A DNA stretch of 43,139 bases from Eubacterium sp. (GTDB lineage: Bacteria > Bacillota > Clostridia > Oscillospirales > Acutalibacteraceae), in NCBI GenBank assembly GCA_015655975.1, contig DVEP01000041.1, forward strand, positions 1 to 43,139. The letters are read 5' to 3'. The stretch's first letter is position 1, and each line of letters opens with the position of its first letter. Of this stretch, positions 25,542-33,467 are shown one piece after another. Under the pieces are notes generated by a model. It worked only from the letters and a program-made list of their open reading frames with translations, was not told where the DNA came from and made no database searches. A program made the position numbers and the translations under genes.

Positions 25542-25594
25542 TTACTTTTATTTGTGCAATTTTCACATAAATAGTGTTTAATCAGAATTTTATA

Positions 25595-25623
25595 TTGACA
25601 TATATTAATAGGTATCATATAAT
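25595..25623 (+). promoter_or_regulatory. Promoter of mscS-tauE-sulfatase-symporter cluster
   Basis: Consensus TTGACA (25595-25600), 17-base spacer, TATAAT (25618-25623). Confidence 0.8.
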
Positions 25624-25668
25624 ATTCAACATTATTTTATTCATTATAACACCAATAATAGACTGAGG

Positions 25669-26739
25669 GTGGTCGAGATATTAGAAACCATTAAAAGTTT
25701 TATAACCGAAAACGAGTTATTGATACGAATTGCATCTTCTTTGGCAATATTTTTAGTTTTTTTCTCATTAAGAGGAAAATTTACAAACATTATCACTTCC
25801 GTCATATCAAAAATTATGAAGAAAAACGAATCGTTCGCAAACAACATTTCTGACTCAATCAGACTTCCGCTGCGAATATTTTTCGCTTTTTTCGGAGTGT
25901 TCATTGCAACCCAGTTAATAAATGTAAACGACAAAATAACTGCTTTTGGGTTAAAATCACTTAAAATCGCAGTCATTGTTTTACTCAGTTGGGCTTTAAT
26001 TAACTTTGTTTCAGTAGATTCTTTTCTGTTTAAAAAACTTAACAAATCAAGTGAAAACATAAACCTGACTGTTTTCAAATTTATCTCAAATATATTAAAA
26101 GTAATCATCATCTGCATAGCATTTGTAATTATTTTAAACGAACTCGGCTACAACATTACAGGTGTCATCACAGGTTTGGGCTTAAGCGGACTGACGCTCT
26201 CACTTGCGGCAAAAGACACAGTACAAAATATGATAGGCGGATTTATGATTATTTTTGACAAACCTTTTCAAGTCGGCGACTACATAGAACTTTCGGGTAA
26301 AGAAGGCTTTGTTGAAAACATTACAATGCGTTCTACAAGAATACGCTCAAACGACGGTTCCGAAATAATCATTCCCAACTCCGTTGTTACAAATGATTCC
26401 ATAAAAAACATCAGCAAAACAAGCAACCGTATTATAGATATTACTGCAAATTTCACTTATGATTCAAAAACACTTGATATTAAAAGTTTTGAAAATGAAA
26501 TCAAGTCTTACATAGTAAACAACAGCAATTTTGACGAAGAAACAATGCGTGTAACTCTCAACGAACTTGCTTCAAGTTCTGTCGATGTAAGAATTTGGTG
26601 TCTGACCAAAACAGACAATTTAAAAGATTACTATGAAATAAAAGAAAATATAAACTTTTTACTTATCGAAGCAGCGAAAAGAAACAATCTTAAATTCGCT
26701 TTTCCGAGCAGAAGTTTATATATTGAGGAAAACAAATGA
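25669..26739 (+). CDS. Small-conductance mechanosensitive channel, MscS family
   Basis: The 356-residue protein has about four to five TM helices. The pore helix and beta domain are recognisable: GLGLSGLTLSLAAKDTVQNMIGGFMIIFDKPFQVGDYIEL (about 168-208), then the NSVVTNDSIKNIS region and a C-terminal alpha/beta domain. It opens under membrane tension. The only plausible start is GTG 25669, but the best ribosome-like site (GAGGGTGG, 25665-25672) overlaps that codon, so the exact start is uncertain. Its end overlaps the TauE-type gene (ATGA). Confidence 0.9.
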   Translation: MVEILETIKSFITENELLIRIASSLAIFLVFFSLRGKFTNIITSVISKIMKKNESFANNISDSIRLPLRIFFAFFGVFIATQLINVNDKITAFGLKSLKIAVIVLLSWALINFVSVDSFLFKKLNKSSENINLTVFKFISNILKVIIICIAFVIILNELGYNITGVITGLGLSGLTLSLAAKDTVQNMIGGFMIIFDKPFQVGDYIELSGKEGFVENITMRSTRIRSNDGSEIIIPNSVVTNDSIKNISKTSNRIIDITANFTYDSKTLDIKSFENEIKSYIVNNSNFDEETMRVTLNELASSSVDVRIWCLTKTDNLKDYYEIKENINFLLIEAAKRNNLKFAFPSRSLYIEENK

Positions 26740-27524
26740 CTGTTACTTTAGTTTATTCTATAATCGTATTTTGCGCAACGCTCATCGGCTCGCTTGTAGG
26801 TATCGGCGGAGGTGTAATCATCAAGCCGATGTTTGACCTTGTAGGGTACGACACGGTAGATGTTGTAAATTTTCTCTCTGCCTGCGCAGTATTTTCAATG
26901 TCGGTTTCATCTACAATTAAATACACAAGAGAAAAAACAAAACTAAACAAAAAAATAGTTTTTTACGGAGCAATCGGCTCAATCATAGGCGGTGTATCAG
27001 GCAACTATATGTTTGATGCAATCTTAAAAGCGTCCGGCTCGCCTGAAATTGTAAAGTCTATTCAAGGAATAATACTTGTAATAATTTTAGTGGCAAGCAT
27101 TGTTTATATTAACCTCAAAAACCCGAAAACATACAACATTCAAAACCCTTTCGGAATTATTGCAGTAGGTTTGTTTTTGGGTGTAACGGGTTCTTTTCTC
27201 GGAATAGGAGGAGGCCCTACAAATGTCGCTTTGTTAGTTCTTTTTTTCTCAATGACGGTAAAAGAATCTGCCGCTTACAGTGTGGCTCTCATTTTATTTA
27301 CACAAGCGTCAAAACTAATCACAATATACGCAGAAAATCAATTTGCACCGTATGATTTAAAAATACTTCTTTTTATAATACCTTGTGCAGTTATAGGCGG
27401 AATACTCGGTGCAAAAATCAACAAAAAAGCAAATGAGAAAGTTGTAAAAAATGTATTTTCAATAGTAGTTGCCGCCGTTGCGGTAGTAAATATTTACAAC
27501 GCAGTAAGTATATTTTGGGCATAA
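26736..27524 (+). CDS. TauE/SafE-family sulfite/sulfonate exporter
   Basis: Integral membrane protein of 262 residues with about eight TM helices and two copies of the glycine-rich repeat of the family: GSLVGIGGGVIIKPMFD (about 18-34) and GSFLGIGGGPTNVALLV (about 155-171). The family moves anionic sulfur compounds, though many members are uncharacterised. It starts within the mscS stop (4-base overlap) and is followed 24 bases later by the sulfatase. That context fits export of sulfate or sulfite released by the sulfatase; this is inference. Confidence 0.88.
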   Translation: MTVTLVYSIIVFCATLIGSLVGIGGGVIIKPMFDLVGYDTVDVVNFLSACAVFSMSVSSTIKYTREKTKLNKKIVFYGAIGSIIGGVSGNYMFDAILKASGSPEIVKSIQGIILVIILVASIVYINLKNPKTYNIQNPFGIIAVGLFLGVTGSFLGIGGGPTNVALLVLFFSMTVKESAAYSVALILFTQASKLITIYAENQFAPYDLKILLFIIPCAVIGGILGAKINKKANEKVVKNVFSIVVAAVAVVNIYNAVSIFWA

Positions 27525-27548
27525 GCCTTGATATAAAGGAGAAACAAA

Positions 27549-28877
27549 ATGAAAAAGCAAAAGAACATTGTATTCTATTTCAGCGACCAGCAAAGATGGG
27601 ATACAGTCAACGAGCAAGTTACACCGAACCTGATGCAACTTGCAAGCGAAGGCGTTAAGTTTGAAAACAACTTTACCTGTCAACCTGTATGCGGACCTGC
27701 AAGAGCCTGTTTGCAAACAGGTTTGTATGCAACCGAATGCGGTTGCTACTGGAACGGTATAGCAATGCCTCAAACAATCAAACCTCTCGCTTCCTATTTC
27801 AACGACGCAGGCTACCAAACAGCGTACATAGGCAAATGGCATCTCGCGTCCGACAGATATCCGGGAGTAGGCTTGCACTGCGAAAGCACAGCCGTGCCGA
27901 AAGAGCGCATGGGGGAATATCAATATTGGCGCGCTGCCGATGTACTCGAATTTACATCGCACGGATATGACGGCTATGTTTTTGATGAAAACGGAAACAA
28001 GATTGACTTCAAGGGTTACAGAGCAGACTGTATAAATGACTTTGCTCTCGAATACCTTGACAAGTGCGATAAAGAAAAACCTTTCTTTATGTTCATTTCT
28101 CAACTCGAACCGCACCATCAAAACGACCGACATTGCTATGAAGGTTACAAGGAAACGGTAGATGACTATAAAAACTACCCTATCCCCGACGACCTCACAT
28201 TTCTCAAGGGCGACTATGAAAAATCGTACCCCGACTATATGAGTGCCATAAACAGACTCGACTACAATGTAGGTCGTCTTGTTCAAAAATTAAAAGACCT
28301 TGGTATATATGATGACACTATAATCATATACACCTCAGACCACGGCAGTCATTTCAAAACAAGAAACCCCGAATACAAGAGAAGTTGCCACGAAAGCGCA
28401 ACACACACACCGCTCATCATTAAAGGAGGCGGATTTGAAGGCGGCAAAACAGAAACAAGACTTTCAAGTCTGATTGACCTTCCTCCTACACTGCTTTCAA
28501 TGGCAGGTATAGATATTCCGAAAAGTTACAGCGGAATAGACCTCACAAAGCAAATAGACAATCCTGACGACAAGCGCAAATGTGTTTTCATTCAGATAAG
28601 TGAGAGTCAGTGCGGACGCGCTATACGGACAGACAGATATAAATACTCTGTCAGAACAGCAGGAATTGTGGGATATGTTCACCACAGTTCAAAGGTTTAT
28701 TTTGAAGATTATTTATATGACCTTGAAAAAGACCCTATTGAGAAAAACAATCTTATTAAAGACAGCAATTACCGTCAGGTTCGTGAAGAATTAAAAGCAC
28801 TTCTCATAGAACAAATGACGGCGGCAGGCGAAGATAAACCTATGATTTTGCCTGCAATAATAAAACGCAATAAGTAA
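27549..28877 (+). CDS. Type I sulfatase (Cys-type)
   Basis: The 442-residue arylsulfatase-family hydrolase starts with the family's VFYFSDQQRWDT metal-binding segment. The catalytic motif is Cys48-G-P-A-R52 (CxPxR) followed by LQTGLYATECG; Cys48 would become formylglycine by an anSME radical-SAM maturase, not seen in this window. TAYIGKWHL and YTSDHGSHF complete the metal site. No signal peptide is present, so it acts in the cytoplasm, on imported sulfated sugars. Strong RBS (AAAGGAGA). It precedes a GPH symporter by 11 bases, pointing to import followed by desulfation. Confidence 0.93.
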   Translation: MKKQKNIVFYFSDQQRWDTVNEQVTPNLMQLASEGVKFENNFTCQPVCGPARACLQTGLYATECGCYWNGIAMPQTIKPLASYFNDAGYQTAYIGKWHLASDRYPGVGLHCESTAVPKERMGEYQYWRAADVLEFTSHGYDGYVFDENGNKIDFKGYRADCINDFALEYLDKCDKEKPFFMFISQLEPHHQNDRHCYEGYKETVDDYKNYPIPDDLTFLKGDYEKSYPDYMSAINRLDYNVGRLVQKLKDLGIYDDTIIIYTSDHGSHFKTRNPEYKRSCHESATHTPLIIKGGGFEGGKTETRLSSLIDLPPTLLSMAGIDIPKSYSGIDLTKQIDNPDDKRKCVFIQISESQCGRAIRTDRYKYSVRTAGIVGYVHHSSKVYFEDYLYDLEKDPIEKNNLIKDSNYRQVREELKALLIEQMTAAGEDKPMILPAIIKRNK

Positions 28878-28888
28878 AGGGGAAAAAA

Positions 28889-30379
28889 ATGGAACAAAAA
28901 AAATACTTAACACTAAAGGAAAAAATAGGTTTTCCTTTAGCTGCTTTTGGCAGAAGCGGAATTTACACAATCATGACAATGTTCTATATGGTATTTCTTA
29001 TAGATGTTGCCAAATTAGACGCTGTTGTGGCAAGTTCAATCATTCTCGGCGCAAGAATTTTTGACGCTCTCAACGACCCTCTTATGGGTATGATTGTTGA
29101 CAAAACCCGTACAAAATGGGGTAAAATGAGACCGTATCTTTTATTTACTCCGATACCTGTTTGCTTGACAACAGTGTTACTTTTCATAGCACCGTTCGGC
29201 GACAATACAACTGCAGCAACAATTTACGCCGCTGTAACCTATGTGCTTTGGGGTGTTTGCTTTACAATTCAGGATGTACCGTTTTGGAGCCTCAGTTCAG
29301 TTATTACACCTGACGAAAAAGAAAGAACACAATTCATTTCAAACGGTCGTTTAGGTTCAACATTCGGCGGTATCCTTCCTGCTCTTCTTGTACCTGTTCT
29401 CAGAACAACATTCGGCAACGGCAAGGGCTACCTTATCGCCGCAGCTATTTTCGGTGTTCTCGGTGCCGTACTTTCAAGTCTTGCATTCTTCACAACAAAA
29501 GAAAGAATTGAACCTACAGACAAAACACCTTCTTTTAAAGAAACTATTGAAGTAGTAAGAAAAAATAAAGTTTTACTTATCGTTATACTTGCGGCTGTAC
29601 TCGGCTCAACAATGGTAATCGCTAACCAGTCCGCAGACTACATTGCAAACTATCTCATCATTCAAGGTTACACAGACTTTGATGTTTTAAACACTACAAA
29701 CGACATTGTTCAGGCATACGATTTCTGGATTCCGCGCGGAACAGTTCTCACAACACTGACTGTTGCAATCGGCGCAGGTATGGTTCCTGCAATGGTTGTA
29801 TTCCCGATGCTCAGAAAGAAATTTGACCTCAAACAAATTTACATAGGTTCATCTTTATTCGGTCTTGTCAGCCATCTCGGTTGCTATCTTGTATTTATGA
29901 GCGACCCGTCGCACATAAACCTTTACATTCTTTGGATATTCTTATTCCTTATGGGATTTCCGCTTGGTATTTACAATGTAATTACATACGCATTAATCGC
30001 CGACTCTGTTGACTATATTCAATGGAAGACAGGCAAGCGTTCCGAAGGTGTATGCTTCTCATTCCAAACATTTTTAAGCAAAATCACAGCCGGAATAGCA
30101 GGCGTTGCAACCGGTTGGATACTTAAAGTAGGAAACTACATTGAACCAATCGACGGCAATCTCGATGCTCAGGGCAGACAAATTCTCGAATGGCAAAGTC
30201 CGGAAACTCAAAAATGGCTTTTAATAATGGTAACCGTATTGCCTGCAATCGGCTTTGCGCTTACAATAATTCCTATGCTGTTCAATGACTATACAGGCAA
30301 AAAGAAAGAAAAAATTCAGCAAGAACTTGCTGAAAGACGAGAAGAAGAAACTGAGCAAAAAGAAGAAATTAACGCATAA
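28889..30379 (+). CDS. GPH-family (MFS) glycoside/sugar:cation symporter
   Basis: The 496-residue protein has 12 predicted TM helices. The GPH signature is clear: FDALNDPLMGMIVDKTRTKWGKMRPYLLFTP after helix 2 (about 57-88), and LIADSVDYIQWKTGKRSEGVCFS in the second half. The family imports melibiose, glucuronides, xylosides and similar sugars with Na+ or H+. The charged C-terminus is Glu-rich. It is cotranscribed with the sulfatase, so its substrate is probably a sulfated mono- or disaccharide. Good RBS (AAAGGGGA). Confidence 0.93.
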   Translation: MEQKKYLTLKEKIGFPLAAFGRSGIYTIMTMFYMVFLIDVAKLDAVVASSIILGARIFDALNDPLMGMIVDKTRTKWGKMRPYLLFTPIPVCLTTVLLFIAPFGDNTTAATIYAAVTYVLWGVCFTIQDVPFWSLSSVITPDEKERTQFISNGRLGSTFGGILPALLVPVLRTTFGNGKGYLIAAAIFGVLGAVLSSLAFFTTKERIEPTDKTPSFKETIEVVRKNKVLLIVILAAVLGSTMVIANQSADYIANYLIIQGYTDFDVLNTTNDIVQAYDFWIPRGTVLTTLTVAIGAGMVPAMVVFPMLRKKFDLKQIYIGSSLFGLVSHLGCYLVFMSDPSHINLYILWIFLFLMGFPLGIYNVITYALIADSVDYIQWKTGKRSEGVCFSFQTFLSKITAGIAGVATGWILKVGNYIEPIDGNLDAQGRQILEWQSPETQKWLLIMVTVLPAIGFALTIIPMLFNDYTGKKKEKIQQELAERREEETEQKEEINA

Positions 30380-30405
30380 AAATAACTATAAACAGATTAA
30401 GTTTA

Positions 30406-30436
30406 AAAAAACGGCATAGATAACTATGCCGTTTTT
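30406..30436. terminator. Bidirectional terminator after GPH symporter
   Basis: AAACGGCATAG / CTATGCCGTTT with an ATAA loop and flanking A and T runs lies between the symporter and the convergent glycosylase gene. Confidence 0.92.
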
Positions 30437-30452
30437 CTTTATATGATTAAAT

Positions 30453-30947
30453 TTACAGATACTTTAAAATCACTTGCCATTTATCAATGAGTTTTTCCAA
30501 AGAATATGAAGCGTTTGCAGGGCTTGTTGACGGCAACATTATTGCGTCTATTCCCGTTTTTTCACGCAAATATTTTTTGTACAAATTGTTCGACTTGGAA
30601 CCGTTAGTAAAAACCGCTTTTATATCTGCCGAATTTGTAATTCTTGAAACATCATTTACAACGACATTTGATATTGAACTGTCTGATGAACCTGAAATGT
30701 CGCAAGATTTTATAACATCCCACAAAGCTATATTATTGTTCAAAATCAAATTTCTTTTTTCCTCAATACTGTTCGGTTCATCAACATTCAGCAAAGTTGA
30801 AACCACTTTCCAAAACCTATTATATTTGTACGAATAAAAAAACTGCATTTCCCTTGATTTGACAGACGGGAAAGAGCCCAATATAAGTATTTTTGAGTTT
30901 TCATTCCACAACGGCTCAATGTTGTGCACTGCTTTTTCTGTCTGCAA
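30453..30947 (-). CDS. DNA-deoxyinosine/uracil glycosylase (TDG/Mug-like)
   Basis: The 164-residue protein of the uracil-DNA glycosylase superfamily removes deaminated bases such as hypoxanthine. ILILGSFPSVKSREMQFFYSYKYNRFWKV (about 18-46) carries the GxxPS-type active-site segment and the Arg/Asn-Phe-Trp stretch of the deoxyinosine glycosylase group; LPSTSPANASYSLEKLIDKW is the C-terminal motif. The start is a TTG with AGGTGA upstream. It has its own promoter overlapping the end of the ybaN gene, so it probably does not belong functionally to the preceding operon. Confidence 0.87.
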   Translation of the reverse strand: MQTEKAVHNIEPLWNENSKILILGSFPSVKSREMQFFYSYKYNRFWKVVSTLLNVDEPNSIEEKRNLILNNNIALWDVIKSCDISGSSDSSISNVVVNDVSRITNSADIKAVFTNGSKSNNLYKKYLREKTGIDAIMLPSTSPANASYSLEKLIDKWQVILKYL

Positions 30948-30975
30948 AAAATCACCTACCGATATTTACAGAACA

Positions 30976-31004
30976 ATTTTAGCACAAAAAATGTATTTTT
31001 ACAA
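30976..31004 (-). promoter_or_regulatory. Promoter of the deoxyinosine glycosylase gene
   Basis: Minus strand TTGTAA (31004-30999), 17-base spacer, TAAAAT (30981-30976) with TGC just before it (extended -10). The -35 overlaps the ybaN stop codon. Confidence 0.65.
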
Positions 31005-31388
31005 TTCCTCAGTTTGTTCCTCGATTGTTTTTATACCGAATATAAAATATAAAATATGAAAAACCCAAACAAGTGCTAAAACAATTCTTCCTATCGGGAC
31101 ATTGCTCATACAAATAAATCCTATGAGCATTGTAACGGTTACAAACGACATTACACGCCACTTTGCCTTTACAGTCATCCCCTTTTTCTCAACATAACTT
31201 TCGATATTTTTCTTATAAAGTTTTGTAGATATAAACCAATCGTGCAACTTCTTTGAACTCTTTGCAAAACAAAATAAAGAGAACATTAAAAAAGGAAAAG
31301 CAGGCAGAAGCGGTACGGCCGCACCAACAGCTCCTAACCCCAAAGATACGCAACCAAGAACTATATATACAACTTTTTTCAGCGACAT
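30999..31388 (-). CDS. ybaN: YbaN-family (DUF454) inner-membrane protein
   Basis: The 129-residue membrane protein begins with the DUF454 signature VVYIVLGCVSLGLGAVGAAVPLLPAFPFLMFSLFCFAKSSKKLHDWFI and a YKKNIESYVEKKGMTVKAKWRV segment. Two further TM helices follow. The biochemical function of YbaN is not established. It is 87 bases downstream of ygbA on the same strand with no terminator between, so it likely belongs to the NEAT/ABC operon. Confidence 0.88.
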   Translation of the reverse strand: MSLKKVVYIVLGCVSLGLGAVGAAVPLLPAFPFLMFSLFCFAKSSKKLHDWFISTKLYKKNIESYVEKKGMTVKAKWRVMSFVTVTMLIGFICMSNVPIGRIVLALVWVFHILYFIFGIKTIEEQTEEL

Positions 31389-31475
31389 TTTAAACCTCTT
31401 TTCGTTTTTTTAAATGATGTAAGTCAAACACAATATGCCTGAAGTTTGCATTGAAATGTTTTCAGTTTTTCATAA

Positions 31476-31805
31476 TTACCGAGTGTCTCTCGACTGTACT
31501 CTTAAAATCAAATGACTTATTGCCATTACAGGATGATAAAAAATCATCCTCGGACCTGAAAATCTCATTACAACCTTGATTTTTTCACGCATTTCTTTAT
31601 TGTAACAATGCACTTTGCAATTTGAACAAAAAGTTTTTGTTTCCATAAAAGGACACTTTTCAATTCTCAAAATTGCATACTCGCTCAGTTTTTTGCACTC
31701 GGAACAAAGTTCATTTTTACATTTGTGATTTTTCCTACAATAAAGTTTAATCATTTCCAAAACAATGGCTTTTTCTTTTTCTCGCTTTTCTTCAACAGTT
31801 TTCAT
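31476..31805 (-). CDS. ygbA: YgbA-family Cys-rich protein (nitrous oxide-stimulated promoter family)
   Basis: The 109-residue cytoplasmic protein belongs to the family named for nitrous-oxide-stimulated expression in enterobacteria, where YgbA relates to nitrosative stress. Matching features are EKAIVLEMIKLYCRKNHKC, the repeated Cys pairs (CSEC, KCPF, FCSNCKVHC; 8 cysteines within about 60 residues), and RFSGPRMIFYHPVMAISHLI. The cysteines suggest metal or Fe-S binding. Its ATG overlaps the stop of the ABC gene (TAATG), so it is coupled to that transporter. Confidence 0.85.
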   Translation of the reverse strand: MKTVEEKREKEKAIVLEMIKLYCRKNHKCKNELCSECKKLSEYAILRIEKCPFMETKTFCSNCKVHCYNKEMREKIKVVMRFSGPRMIFYHPVMAISHLILRVQSRDTR

Positions 31806-33466
31806 TAACTAATTCTCCCGTTTTCAACAGAATACACGCAGTCGGCAATTTTCATTGTTGAATGTCTGTGAGAAACAAGCGCAACCGTTTTTTCACTTGA
31901 TTCTTCACCCAAAGATTTTAAAATAATTGCTTCGTTAAGACTGTCCAAATTACTTGTCGGTTCATCCAACAAAACAAAAGGAGCGTCGTGCAAAAAAGCC
32001 ATTGCAAGACCTATTCTTTGTCTTTCGCCGCCTGACAAAGTGTCTCCGAGTTCGCCTATATTCGTATTGTATCCGTCGGGCAAACTCATAATGAAATCGT
32101 GCACAGACGCTTTTTTGCACGCATCAAACAATTCTTCGTCTGTTGCATTCTGCTTTGCAATTCTTAAATTGTTGGCAATACTGTCGTGAAACAAATGCGT
32201 TTCCTGTGTCATATAACTTTCAGCATTTCTCAAATCTTCGGTATTTATGTTTTCAAGCAATGTATTTGATATTTCTATATATCCTTTGTCAACATTCCAA
32301 AAATTCATTAAAAGTTTAAGTAAAGTTGACTTACCGCTGCCGCTTTTTCCTACAATTCCGACTATTTTATTTTTAGGAAATTCAACTGAAAAGTCAGTCA
32401 AAACATTTTCGTTTGGATATGAAAATGTAACATTTGAAACTTTTGCACCGTCAAAACTTTGAATTTTAGGTTTGCCGAAAATTTCATTTACTTTTGGTTT
32501 TTCTTCCAAAATATCAAGAACTCTGTTGCCCGAAGCAAAAGTATTTTGCAATGTACTGCCCAAATTAGCAAGAGAAATTACGGGTCCGAAACTGCTCATT
32601 AAAGCAATAGTCGAAATTAAAACGGCGTCAAAATTCACAAAAGAATTTTTATATAAATACGCCGAAGTCAAAAGCATTAAAATATCAAAAAACAAAATCA
32701 AACTGTTTGTTACGGCAATATTTTTACCTGTAATATTTTTCAGTTTTCTTTCTTCTTCAAAGAGTTCACTTGTTTTTTTATTCATTGAATTCAGTCTTTT
32801 ATCTCCTGCTCCGTACTGAATTATCTCGCTCAGACCTCTTAAACTTTCCAAAACAAAGCTGCTCAGATTTCCCGACTTTTTTCTGAAGCAGGCGCCGTAA
32901 TCTTTACTTCTTTTTGATACGACGACAGGAACTAAAACACCGATTGTAATATAGGAAACCAAAGCAACAACGCCCAAAAGCCAATGAAAACTGCCTATCA
33001 AAATCGTTAGCAGAGTGCAAAACAAAAACGCTATCGCAACAGGAGAAATTGTATGTGCATAAAAAACTTCAAGCAATTCAATATCCGATGTAATCACGGA
33101 AATCAGATTTCCTTTATCTTTTCCTTCAAGTTTCGCAGGAGCAAGTTTTCTCAATGATTTAAAAACTTTGTCTCTTATATCTGCCAAAAGTTTAAATGCT
33201 ATATAGTGGTTGCACGCCTGCTCGGCATATCTTAACAAGCCACGAAAAACCGCAAAAACCAAAATCAGTATGAATATATTTTTAACTGAAAACACAGTAT
33301 CAAAACCGACAATGTCAGCAACTGCATATCCGCCGAGTACCGTTATTGATGTTGCTGCCAAGTTACCGACAAAACCCATAAATACAGCTAAAATCATTAT
33401 GGGCGTCAGCGGTTTAACAAGTTTAAGCAGTTTAAACATCACTGAAATATTGCTTCTTTTTTTCAT
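31805..33466 (-). CDS. CydC-like ABC exporter half (TMD-NBD)
   Basis: The 553-residue half transporter has six TM helices (about 15-290) and an NBD with Walker A GKSGSGKST, signature LSGGERQR, Walker B VLLDEPTSNLD and switch SHRHST. It resembles the CydC/thiol-reductant exporter group. I start it at 33466, because AGGAGAG lies 7 bases upstream; an in-frame ATG at 33535 lies inside the previous gene. One base separates it from the partner's stop (TGA-A-ATG), and it overlaps ygbA. With the preceding gene it should form a heterodimer. The substrate is unknown; context suggests haem, porphyrin or a thiol. Confidence 0.9.
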   Translation of the reverse strand: MKKRSNISVMFKLLKLVKPLTPIMILAVFMGFVGNLAATSITVLGGYAVADIVGFDTVFSVKNIFILILVFAVFRGLLRYAEQACNHYIAFKLLADIRDKVFKSLRKLAPAKLEGKDKGNLISVITSDIELLEVFYAHTISPVAIAFLFCTLLTILIGSFHWLLGVVALVSYITIGVLVPVVVSKRSKDYGACFRKKSGNLSSFVLESLRGLSEIIQYGAGDKRLNSMNKKTSELFEEERKLKNITGKNIAVTNSLILFFDILMLLTSAYLYKNSFVNFDAVLISTIALMSSFGPVISLANLGSTLQNTFASGNRVLDILEEKPKVNEIFGKPKIQSFDGAKVSNVTFSYPNENVLTDFSVEFPKNKIVGIVGKSGSGKSTLLKLLMNFWNVDKGYIEISNTLLENINTEDLRNAESYMTQETHLFHDSIANNLRIAKQNATDEELFDACKKASVHDFIMSLPDGYNTNIGELGDTLSGGERQRIGLAMAFLHDAPFVLLDEPTSNLDSLNEAIILKSLGEESSEKTVALVSHRHSTMKIADCVYSVENGRIS

Positions 33467-33467
33467 T

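Noticed and set aside
25541..25594. Terminator after the FkbM-type gene
   Set aside because: The TTATTTGTG...CACATAAATA pairing is imperfect and lacks a T-run.
25644..26117. 157-codon minus-strand open frame opposite mscS
   Set aside because: Antisense shadow of a conserved gene; covers the mscS start region.
27459..28286. 275-codon minus-strand open frame opposite the sulfatase
   Set aside because: It is the antisense of a clear sulfatase gene, has no RBS and no recognisable domain.
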